A DNA stretch of 64,000 bases from DASUAS01 sp963809795 (GTDB lineage: Bacteria > Actinomycetota > Acidimicrobiia > IMCC26256 > DASPTH01), in assembly GCA_963809795.1 (NCBI GenBank), contig CAWELN010000021.1:1-64000 (forward strand), read 5' to 3'. How positions within the stretch are numbered: position 1 is the stretch's first letter; each line of letters opens with the position of its first letter. Both the position numbers and the translations under genes were made by a program. This document shows positions 33,257-40,071 of the stretch, in pieces. The notes beneath the pieces were generated by a model. It had not been told where the DNA came from, searched no databases, and saw only the letters and a list, made by a program, of their open reading frames with translations.

Positions 33257-34369
33257 TCAAGACGCGACCGCCAGGTGGTACAGCTCGGCGCAGTTGGTGC
33301 CCGTGACCTTGCGCCGGTCCTCGGGTGTCAGGACGGCGAGCGTCTCGTCGATGACGCGTCGGGACTCGGGGAACGTGCTGTCGGTGTGCGGGTAGTCCGA
33401 GGCCCACATGCACCGGTCGGCTCCGAGCACGGGAATCTGCTCAGGGAAGGCTTCCTCTTCGAAGGTCGCGTACACCTGGCGCTGGAACAACTCACTGGGC
33501 GAGATGGTGGGCGCGTACTCGAGGCCGCCTTTGAGGGCGTTCCACTCCATGTCGGCGCGTGCGAGGAAGTAGGGCAGCCAGCTCACGCCGGACTCTGCGA
33601 GCACCACTTGCAGCTCGGGGTGCCGTTCGAGGACCCCGGAGAAGATCAGTGTCGCCAGGATCTCGTCGAGTTGCAGCGGCATGATCGTGGCGAATGCGGC
33701 CGCCTGCCACTTGCCGATCTGGTAGCTGAGGCCCGACCAGGACCCTCCCTTGATGTGGAGGCTGATGGGGAGGCGAGTGGTGGCTCCGGCGGCCCAGAGG
33801 CGATCCCATGCCGGATCGCCGAGATCCATCGAGAAGACGTCGATGATGGCACCGCGGTGACCGAGCGTTGCGCAACGCTCGAGCTCGGCCGCCGCGGCGT
33901 CGGGCGAGTGGCTGGGGAGGAACGACAGGAGGGACAACCGATCGGGGGCGACGTTGTTGAATTCCTCGGCGGCCCAGTCGTTCCAAGCCGCGAAACAGGT
34001 CGTCTGGAGTTCGGGATCTTCGATGGGGAGGCCGATGGCCAGCGGTCCGTAGATCACGGACGCGGCCAGCCCGTCGCGTTCGAGATCTTCGAGACGCAGC
34101 TTGGCGTTGCCGGCGCGGTAGCCGTCGTCGTCGATCCCGGCACGTCCGATCGCACTCAGCTGACGGATCTTCTCACCGGCGGCACCGCGGTACCCGCTCC
34201 CGCCCAACACACGTCCTTCGCAGACCCACACCCGCTCGCCGTCTCGCTCCACGACGCGCGGAGCCCGCGCGGCTTCACTCGTGGAGAGGCGCGATTCCCA
34301 CAGCGTCGGTGGCACTGCTCGGAGGTCGAGATGGTCGTCGCAGGAGTAGATGCCGTTCACCGGGTCCAT
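33257..34369 (-). CDS. Amidohydrolase-2 family metal-dependent hydrolase
   Basis: 370 residues with SCDDHLDL (DxHxD metal start), HIKGGSW, ERHPELQVVLAESGVSWLPYFLARADMEW and WASDYPHTDSTFPESR (late metal aspartate). It is related to the plus-strand protein at 13500. The ATG has AAGGGGAGACG upstream. It heads the operon with the VOC protein and the monooxygenase, so it probably hydrolyses or decarboxylates an intermediate of that route. Confidence 0.88.
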   Translation of the reverse strand: MDPVNGIYSCDDHLDLRAVPPTLWESRLSTSEAARAPRVVERDGERVWVCEGRVLGGSGYRGAAGEKIRQLSAIGRAGIDDDGYRAGNAKLRLEDLERDGLAASVIYGPLAIGLPIEDPELQTTCFAAWNDWAAEEFNNVAPDRLSLLSFLPSHSPDAAAAELERCATLGHRGAIIDVFSMDLGDPAWDRLWAAGATTRLPISLHIKGGSWSGLSYQIGKWQAAAFATIMPLQLDEILATLIFSGVLERHPELQVVLAESGVSWLPYFLARADMEWNALKGGLEYAPTISPSELFQRQVYATFEEEAFPEQIPVLGADRCMWASDYPHTDSTFPESRRVIDETLAVLTPEDRRKVTGTNCAELYHLAVAS

Positions 34370-34883
34370 CGTCTCCCCTTCGTTCCGGGGTGTCGGCGCG
34401 GAGCGTACCGTGGCGCTCGCGGTCGTTCACGACGAGCCAGGAGGGCTGGTGGACGCCCGCATCGACGTCGCCTCCGAGGCGCGGCGCCAGCCACAGCTCG
34501 GCGAATCGCGACGCCATCGCTCCGATGGCGCTGCGGTCAACTCTGCGTCCAGGGCCGGATCGGTCGAGCCGTGCCGCTGCAGTCGCACGATCGAGCACGC
34601 GACCACCGCAGCCTCGCGATCCCTTGCGGGAGAAGGCACGCAGGAAGGATTCGACCCTTCGAACGTCGGATGAGGAGTCCGGTAGGGTGACCCGACCGCA
34701 GCAGTCCGCGGCTCCAGGCCGGATGAACTCGGAGACGACCGTCATGTATCGAGGGGCTTCGCTCAGCTCGACCGTGAAGAGCGGCCCGCCGTCATCGACG
34801 CCGTGGCTCGAGGGGCTCGTGGCCGAGCGGTTCGACGGCATGCTCGGCGAGGACTTCGCTCGAGAATCCTTCGTCTCCAGTCG
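34370..34883. other. Gene-poor stretch with a tRNA fragment
   Basis: 514 bases without a convincing gene. It holds the tRNA-Arg-like fragment at 34643-34683 and a possible 54-codon reading frame that ends on the wecG start. Several open frames on both strands have no recognisable motif. It looks like a junction zone left by insertion and deletion. Confidence 0.55.
34643..34683 (-). repeat. tRNA-Arg 3'-half fragment, direct repeat of 35740-35780
   Basis: 41 bases match the tRNA-Arg gene at 35740-35780 in the same orientation with 5 mismatches (36/41). It covers the anticodon arm to the T arm; the anticodon-loop position reads CCT rather than TCT. No 5' half or matching acceptor strand is present. 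It is either an attachment-site remnant of an integrated element or the remains of a tRNA-Arg(CCT) gene. Confidence 0.8.
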
Positions 34884-34887
34884 ATGA
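34723..34887 (+). CDS. Small possible ORF overlapping the wecG start
   Basis: 54 codons starting at ATG 34723; the stop overlaps the wecG ATG as ATGA, the arrangement of a translationally coupled gene. The end LEGLVAERFDGMLGEDFARES looks like real protein rather than noise, so it may be the tail of a truncated upstream gene of the transferred cluster. No homologue is recognised. Confidence 0.3.
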   Translation: MNSETTVMYRGASLSSTVKSGPPSSTPWLEGLVAERFDGMLGEDFARESFVSSR

Positions 34888-35771
34888 ACACCGTCGTGGC
34901 GCCGCTTTCAACTCTGCCCGCTCGCGACATCATGGGCATTGCCGTGACGGCTGCGACGGCCGCGGAGGCCATCGCGCATCTGGACCGCCGACTGGCGGAC
35001 GGCGGGCGCATCAAGCTCGCGTATCTGAATGCGCACACGTCCAATGTCGCGGCCTCGGATGCAGACTTTGCCGCGATCCTCGGTGGTTTCACGGTCCTGA
35101 ACGACGGTGCGGGCGTGGATCTCGCGAGCCTCTATCTCTACGGGCAGCGCTTTCCGGAAAATCTGAACGGCACGGACTTCACGACGCGCTACTTGGCCGA
35201 AACGTCGCACACCTTTCGCATCTTCCTCCTCGGTGCTCATCCTGGCGTCGCCGAAGAAGCAGCGAGAGCGATCGCGCAACGTGCACCGCAGCACGTCATC
35301 GCGGGTACCCAGCACGGCTATTTCACGGCCGATCAGGCGCACGCCGTCGCCGCCGCGATCGCTGCCAGCAAAGCCGACATGGTGCTGGCGGCGCTCGGAA
35401 ATCCAGCCCAGGAGCACTTCATCGCGACCCATTTCGAATCCATGGATTGCCGGATCGCGATCGGTGTCGGCGCGCTGTTCGACTTCCTCACCGGACGGGT
35501 CAGCCGGGCACCCAAATGGGTGCGTGCGATGCGGGCGGAGTGGGTGTACCGGCTGCTTCGGGAGCCGCGGCGGCTCTGGCGCCGCTACCTCGTCGGAAAC
35601 TGCAGATTCGTGTGGCGTCTTCTCACCACGCGGACGGCCCGAAGCCGGGACCTCGCACCCGAAACGGGCGCGACTGGCACCGGCGGGCAGGTGGTCGGCG
35701 GCGAGGAGACCGCCGACCTGGGCAAAACGGGGCGCGCCCGGAAGGATTCGAACCTTCGACCGTCGGATTAG
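34884..35771 (+). CDS. WecG/TagA/CpsF-family glycosyltransferase
   Basis: 295 residues from the ATG at 34884. The family core is clear: AYLNAHTSNVAASDADF, NDGAGVDLASLYLYG, NLNGTDF, IFLLGAHPGVAEEAA, VLAALGNPAQEHF, GALFDFLTG and the tail RAPKWVRAMRAEWVYRLLREPRRLWRRY. It transfers N-acetylmannosaminuronate- or ManNAc-type sugars onto a lipid-linked acceptor for surface polysaccharide. The last ~12 codons read antisense through the tRNA-Arg gene, giving the tail KDSNLRPSD, so the native stop has been lost. Codon use is less GC-biased than neighbours and no other polysaccharide gene is nearby; transfer is likely. Confidence 0.88.
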   Translation: MNTVVAPLSTLPARDIMGIAVTAATAAEAIAHLDRRLADGGRIKLAYLNAHTSNVAASDADFAAILGGFTVLNDGAGVDLASLYLYGQRFPENLNGTDFTTRYLAETSHTFRIFLLGAHPGVAEEAARAIAQRAPQHVIAGTQHGYFTADQAHAVAAAIAASKADMVLAALGNPAQEHFIATHFESMDCRIAIGVGALFDFLTGRVSRAPKWVRAMRAEWVYRLLREPRRLWRRYLVGNCRFVWRLLTTRTARSRDLAPETGATGTGGQVVGGEETADLGKTGRARKDSNLRPSD

Positions 35772-35806
35772 AAGTCCGATGCTCTGATCCGCTGAGCTAC
35801 GGGCGC
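35733..35806 (-). tRNA. tRNA-Arg (anticodon TCT)
   Basis: 74-nt cloverleaf with perfect acceptor stem GCGCCCG/CGGGCGC, anticodon stem TCGGA/TCCGA and loop CTTCTAA (anticodon TCT, AGA codons). The 3' end is followed by CCC, no encoded CCA. The wecG frame enters its 3' half from the other strand. The 3' half is repeated at 34643. Confidence 0.96.
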
Positions 35807-35871
35807 CCGCCGGCCATTGTCGCAGGTGGGTCGGCTCCCGGCCGCCCATTGGCGGGTGTTCGCGGATCCGC

Positions 35872-35877
35872 TAACAT
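35872..35877 (+). promoter_or_regulatory. -10 box TAACAT before the XRE gene
   Basis: TAACAT ends 7 bases before the GTG at 35885. GGAGG lies between but only one base from the start codon, too close for a ribosome site, so leaderless initiation is more likely. Confidence 0.45.
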
Positions 35878-35884
35878 CGGAGGC

Positions 35885-36202
35885 GTGGCGACCGCAGGTT
35901 CGCTCATCACCGACGCCCGGCTGCGCGCCGGGCTCACCCAGTCGGAGCTGGCCCGACGGGCGGGCATGCCGCGCTCGGTCGTCAACGCCTACGAACGGGG
36001 CCGGCGCGAGCCCGGCGCCGCCGCGGTCGACCAGCTGCTGGAGGCGGCCGGCATGCGCCTCGAGCTCGCGCCGCGGCGTCGACCCCGCCGCGGTCGTCGC
36101 TTCGGGGCGCGGCTGCTCGACGTGCTCGGCCTGGCCGACGCGCTGCCGCAGCGCCACGCGCCGAAGCTCGCGTACCCGCCGCTCGCCGAGCGCGCCCGGT
36201 GA
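35885..36202 (+). CDS. XRE-family helix-turn-helix protein (possible antitoxin)
   Basis: 105 residues. Residues 6-55 form a Cro/C1-type HTH (ITDARLRAGLTQSELARRAG, RSVVNAYERGRREP). A basic stretch RRRPRRGRR follows and the short C-terminus (LGLADALPQR...PPLAER) could bind a partner. Its stop overlaps the GTG of the nucleotidyltransferase gene (GTGA). It probably autoregulates the pair. Confidence 0.85.
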   Translation: MATAGSLITDARLRAGLTQSELARRAGMPRSVVNAYERGRREPGAAAVDQLLEAAGMRLELAPRRRPRRGRRFGARLLDVLGLADALPQRHAPKLAYPPLAERAR

Positions 36203-36750
36203 CGACACTTGTCGAGAAGATCCTCCGTCTCGACGACCGGCTCGCGGCGGAGCACGTGCCCCACGCGTTCGGCGGTGCGCTCGCGCTCGCGTACTACACC
36301 GAGGATCCCCGGGGGACCGACGACATCGACCTGAACGTGTTCGTCGAGGTCGAGCGCGCCGGCGTGGTGTTCGCGTCGTTGCCCGCCGAGGTGACGTGGA
36401 AGCAGTCGCACGTCGACGCGGTCCGCCGTCACGGTCAGGTGCGCGTGTTCTGGGACCGCACTCCGCTCGACCTGTTCTTCGAGAACCACCCGTTCCACGC
36501 CGGCACCGCGCGGCGCGCGCAGTCGGCCGATCTCGCCGGGCACGCGATCCCGGTGCTCGATGCGGTCGACCTCGCGGTGTTCAAGGCGATGTTCGATCGC
36601 ACCCGCGACTGGGCCGACATCGAAGCGATGCTCGAAGCCGACGCGCTCGACACCGCGGCGGTGCTCGGTCACCTCACCGAGATGCTCGGCCACGACGACC
36701 CGATCACGCAGCGGTTCGCACGCCTCGCTCAGGCCGGCTCCGCCCCGTAG
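36199..36750 (+). CDS. Nucleotidyltransferase-like protein (possible toxin of an HTH-NTase pair)
   Basis: 183 residues. The polymerase-beta-type nucleotidyltransferase site is visible: G25-G26 in AFGGALALAYY, D42-x-D44 in RGTDDIDLNVFV and a third acid D91 in TPLDLFF. It resembles the AbiEii/DUF6036-like proteins encoded next to HTH regulators. Members of related pairs modify tRNA or other targets with nucleotides, but the target here is unknown. The end overlaps the convergent Coq4-like gene by 22 bases. It lies in the accessory patch beside tRNA-Arg. Confidence 0.78.
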   Translation: MTTLVEKILRLDDRLAAEHVPHAFGGALALAYYTEDPRGTDDIDLNVFVEVERAGVVFASLPAEVTWKQSHVDAVRRHGQVRVFWDRTPLDLFFENHPFHAGTARRAQSADLAGHAIPVLDAVDLAVFKAMFDRTRDWADIEAMLEADALDTAAVLGHLTEMLGHDDPITQRFARLAQAGSAP

Positions 36751-37928
36751 GAGTCGTACTCCCGCCCCTCGGCCTCGGCGACGCCGCGTCCGTGCTGCTG
36801 CTGGAACGGCGAGATGCCACCGCGCTCCCACGGCGTCTTCGAGCCCGCGGCCACCGCCCGGGCCGAACGGGGAAGGAGGCCGAGCTCGGCGCGGACCTCG
36901 TCGAGCGGCCGGTCGGCGTGCTCGAACCAATCAGTGGTGAGGAGGTCGGTGCTGCGCCCCGGGTACGTGTCGTTGACGTGCCACGCGAGCATCGCCCCGC
37001 GGTACATGGCGTCCGCGAGGCGCACCGCCATGCGGTCGATGTCGCGGGAGAGGTGGCCGCGGTCGTACTCGAAGAACCCCTTGGCCGCGTCGAAGAGGTA
37101 GCCGGTCTCGAACAGTCCCAGCACCATCGCCAGGAGCGAGAACGCCCGGGGATCGTCGTTGCAGCGCGCGATGAGCCCGAAGACCTCGATCTCCGATTCG
37201 ACCGCCGAGCCGTAGTCGGCGAGCACGTGGACCCAGTCGTGTTGGGCGAGGTTCGGGGGAGCGCTGTCGGGGCGACCCGGGAAGGTGAAGCCACGCGCCC
37301 GGTAGAAGCGCCACACGCCCTGGCCCAGCGAGCCGTCCGGGCAGTGCTCCAGCGCCGCCCATCGGGCGTAGAGGGCCTCGTCGGCGCGGACGGAATCCCA
37401 GGCGTCGTCCAGTGCGCGCGAGAGGTGCAGATGCTCAGGCGGTTGCGCGAGCAGCTCCTCGAAGTACCCGCTCCGCTGGAAGTCCATGAGGGCGAGCCCG
37501 AGCGAGCCGCTGGCGATCCGACGGACGACCCGCATCATGTCGGTCATCGCGTCGTCGTCGGCCCCGAGCCACTGCGCATACGCCTCCACGCGCGCGGTGA
37601 CCTCGGGCGGGATGGGCACGAGCAGCATCTCGTTCAGCAGCATCGACTGCACCATGCGACGCCGGAACGCGAGGTCGCGGTTGCGGATCGACTCGGCGAA
37701 CTCCTGCGGTCCGAGCGGCTCGAGCGTCGCGACGTCGAGCTGCACGCCGGTCATCGAGTCGATCAGCGCGTTGATCACGGCGCGCTGCACGCGGGTGAGG
37801 CCGCCATCGGGTGCCGGGGCGGTGGCGAACGCCCGGGCCATCGTGACCACCTCGTCGTGCGTCGGGGGCTCGAGGTTGGTCTCCGCCACCGAGGCCGGCA
37901 GCGGGACTGGGGTGATCGGTGCGGTCAT
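36729..37928 (-). CDS. Coq4-like protein
   Basis: 399 residues. Residues ~200-345 contain HDWVHVLADYGSAVESE, an exact HDxxHx11E motif as in COQ4, which binds a metal and acts in ubiquinone assembly (C1 decarboxylation/hydroxylation). LGQGVWRFYRARGFTFPG before it and AFSLLAMVLGLFETGYL after it fit the COQ4 helical bundle. The N-terminal ~150 residues (AVINALIDSMTG, EFAESIRNRDLAFRRRMVQSMLLNEML) look like a TerB/tellurite-type helical domain. Actinomycetes normally make menaquinone, so the role is unclear. Confidence 0.65.
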   Translation of the reverse strand: MTAPITPVPLPASVAETNLEPPTHDEVVTMARAFATAPAPDGGLTRVQRAVINALIDSMTGVQLDVATLEPLGPQEFAESIRNRDLAFRRRMVQSMLLNEMLLVPIPPEVTARVEAYAQWLGADDDAMTDMMRVVRRIASGSLGLALMDFQRSGYFEELLAQPPEHLHLSRALDDAWDSVRADEALYARWAALEHCPDGSLGQGVWRFYRARGFTFPGRPDSAPPNLAQHDWVHVLADYGSAVESEIEVFGLIARCNDDPRAFSLLAMVLGLFETGYLFDAAKGFFEYDRGHLSRDIDRMAVRLADAMYRGAMLAWHVNDTYPGRSTDLLTTDWFEHADRPLDEVRAELGLLPRSARAVAAGSKTPWERGGISPFQQQHGRGVAEAEGREYDSYGAEPA

Positions 37929-37975
37929 TCCCGCGCCGAACCCGTGGCGACGCCGACGTATTCCTGGGGATCGGG

Positions 37976-38046
37976 AGCGGGTGACGAGAATCGAACTCGC
38001 GTCATCAGATTGGAAGTCTGAGGCTCTGCCATTGAGCTACACCCGC
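37976..38046 (-). tRNA. tRNA-Gly (anticodon TCC)
   Basis: 71-nt cloverleaf: acceptor GCGGGTG/CACCCGC, anticodon stem TCAGA/TCTGA with loop CTTCCAA (anticodon TCC), discriminator T as usual for bacterial tRNA-Gly. Followed by CCC, no encoded CCA. It lies 8 bases from tRNA-Pro in the same direction. Confidence 0.96.
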
Positions 38047-38054
38047 GTGCCGGG

Positions 38055-38126
38055 TCGGGGAGGGGGGACTTGAACCCCCGACCTCCTGCTCCCAAAGCAG
38101 GTGCGCTACCACTGCGCCACTCCCCG
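38055..38126 (-). tRNA. tRNA-Pro (anticodon TGG)
   Basis: 72-nt cloverleaf: acceptor CGGGGAG/CTCCCCG, anticodon stem CCTGC/GCAGG with loop TTTGGGA (anticodon TGG), discriminator A. Followed by CCC. It is upstream of tRNA-Gly and the two are probably one transcript. Confidence 0.96.
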
Positions 38127-38255
38127 GACTCGAACGTGCTGCTGACCGCATCAGCACGAGGGAGCGTAGGCGAGGCCGCGGCGAGACGATGAACGAATCC
38201 GTGCTCCAGTCCACCGCGCGCGCGCCGCGGCAACGGCCGCATCACGATGCCCGCG

Positions 38256-39203
38256 TCATCGGACCGGCGCGACGGATTGCCCTCGACCCACTCGTTCGCG
38301 CTGCGGTCCGACCGTGTACTTCGGGTCGCGGACCGAAGCCCGACCGGCTTCGAAGACGGCGAACCGGCTGAGGGCCGAGCCGGCGAGGAGTGCCGCACCG
38401 GCCAGCGACGACACCGCGCGGTTGCGCCGACCGAGGAGAGCCGCGATCGCCCCGGCGGCGGCAAGACCCTGACTCGCCCGCATCAATGCCCCTGATCGCC
38501 CGGTCCGGTAAGGCTCGGCCGCCGGGCCGAGTCGCCGGTCGAGCAGCCGCTCGGCGGTGAGCTCGGCGGCGGCGCCGAGGAGGGCGAGCCGCAGCGCCGG
38601 CCGGGCGGCGTCGGGCGTGACCGAGAGCAGGCCGAGCCCGCCGGCCGCAGTGGCGGCCGAGCCGATGAACAGGTAGGGGAGCTCGCGGTAGGCGTCGTGC
38701 CAGGCGGGGGCCGCGGTGTCGGCCACGAGCACCGAGGTGTAGGCGGCCACGCCGGGCCCGAGCACGCCGGCGGCGACGGTGGCGGCCAGTCCGGCTCTCG
38801 GCAGCTTCCCGGTGACGACGGAGGCGGCGGCGGCCCAGGCGAGGGGGGTGTAGGCGGACAGCAGCCAGGTGCCGACGCTCATCGGCGACGTCACCTTGAA
38901 CACTCGCAGCATGTTGACGAACCGGGCCGGCCGTCCGAGGTCGTAGAGCAGCGCGCCCATCGAGAGGCCGATGGCTCCGGCCGCGCCCGCCTTCGCGGTG
39001 CGCGCCAGCTGCGCGTGACCCGAGAGCTGCGCGCCCGCGGCGAGCGCGGACGACGCGCCGGCCAGCCCGCCGAGGAACAGGTAGGTGGGGATGGCCGGTC
39101 CCCACACCGTCTCCTTCAGCACCGGGCGGCCGTGGTACGAGGTGAAGTCCGCCTCCGGCACCATCTGCTCGTCGCCGCCCCGCCGCCCGACCTTGGTCTT
39201 CAT
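38256..39203 (-). CDS. NrfD/PsrC-family membrane subunit of the formate dehydrogenase
   Basis: 315 residues with about eight membrane helices. WGPAIPTYLFLGGLAGASSALAAGAQL is the typical first helix pair and LYDLGRPARFVNMLRVFKVTSPMSVGTW is the conserved NrfD loop. It would anchor the Fe-S subunit and pass electrons to or from quinone. The ATG overlaps the FdhB stop as ATGA. Confidence 0.87.
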   Translation of the reverse strand: MKTKVGRRGGDEQMVPEADFTSYHGRPVLKETVWGPAIPTYLFLGGLAGASSALAAGAQLSGHAQLARTAKAGAAGAIGLSMGALLYDLGRPARFVNMLRVFKVTSPMSVGTWLLSAYTPLAWAAAASVVTGKLPRAGLAATVAAGVLGPGVAAYTSVLVADTAAPAWHDAYRELPYLFIGSAATAAGGLGLLSVTPDAARPALRLALLGAAAELTAERLLDRRLGPAAEPYRTGRSGALMRASQGLAAAGAIAALLGRRNRAVSSLAGAALLAGSALSRFAVFEAGRASVRDPKYTVGPQRERVGRGQSVAPVR

Positions 39204-40070
39204 CGTCGCCCTGCCCGGCACACCGTGACGACCGCGGCCGCGAGGCCGGCCGCGGCGATCCCCGCGTGCTTCCACATGCGGGGAAGGTCACGCGTCGTGA
39301 CCTGCGGATCCGGCGGCAAGCCGTACACCTCCGGCTCGTCGAGCAACAGGAAGAACGCGCCCGCGCCGCCGACGCCGTCGTCGGGATCGGCGCCGTACAG
39401 CCGCGCCTCGGCCCGGCCCGCGTCGTGCAGGTCGTCGACTCGGCGGCGCGCCCGTTCCCGGAGCTCGTCGACCGGCCCGAACTGGATGGACTCGGTCGGG
39501 CACGCCTTCGCACACGCGGGGACGAGGCCGGCGCCGATGCGGTCGTAACACAGCGTGCACTTGTGTGCACCGCCGTCCGACTCGCGCCGGTCGATCACGC
39601 CGAACGGGCAGGCGGACACGCAGTAGCCGCAGCCGTTGCAGATGTCGTCCTGGACCACCACCGTGCCGAACTCGGTGCGCATCGAGCGCGCCGGTCGGAC
39701 AGACGTCCAGGCACGCGGCTCTCGTGCAGTGCTTGCAGACGTCGCTGGACATCAGCCACCGCATCTCGTCTCGCACCGCGCCGGCGTCGCCGTCGCCGTT
39801 GCCGTTGCGCGTGCGCGGTTGCTCGATGAACGCGACGTGTCGCCAGGTCGAGGCGCTCAGGCCCTGCGTGTTGTCGTAGGACATCCCGGACAGCACCAGC
39901 CCGTCCTCGGGCACGTCGTTCCACTCCTTGCAGGCGACCTCGCAGGCCTTGCAGCCGATGCACACCGAGGTGTCGGTGAAGAACCCCATGCGCGCCGGGT
40001 GATCCACGTACCCGGCATGACTCGCCGGATCGAGGTCGGCGGTCACCTGCGGCGCGGGTTGGTCGGCCAT
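39200..40070 (-). CDS. fdhB: Formate dehydrogenase Fe-S subunit (FdhB/HybA type); frame broken
   Basis: From the ATG at 40070: SVCIGCKACEVACKEWND, then SSDVCKHCTRAACLDVCPTGAL. The frame is lost at about 39683; DDICNGCGYCVSACPFGVID, HKCTLCYDRI and PACAKACPTESI continue in the +1 frame to 39200. Skipping G in CTC-G-ATG yields PTGALMRTEFGTVVVQ, the normal family sequence. Four cysteine clusters for four 4Fe-4S centres are then present, about 289 residues. The C-terminal tail is predicted to hold one membrane segment (AGIAAAGLAAAVVTV). It carries electrons from FdhA to the NrfD subunit. Confidence 0.85.
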
Positions 40071-40071
40071 G

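Noticed and set aside
34309..34722. Longer upstream extension of the small ORF before wecG
   Set aside because: The extension reads through the tRNA fragment and is Arg/Ser-rich without motifs; only the last 54 codons look protein-like.
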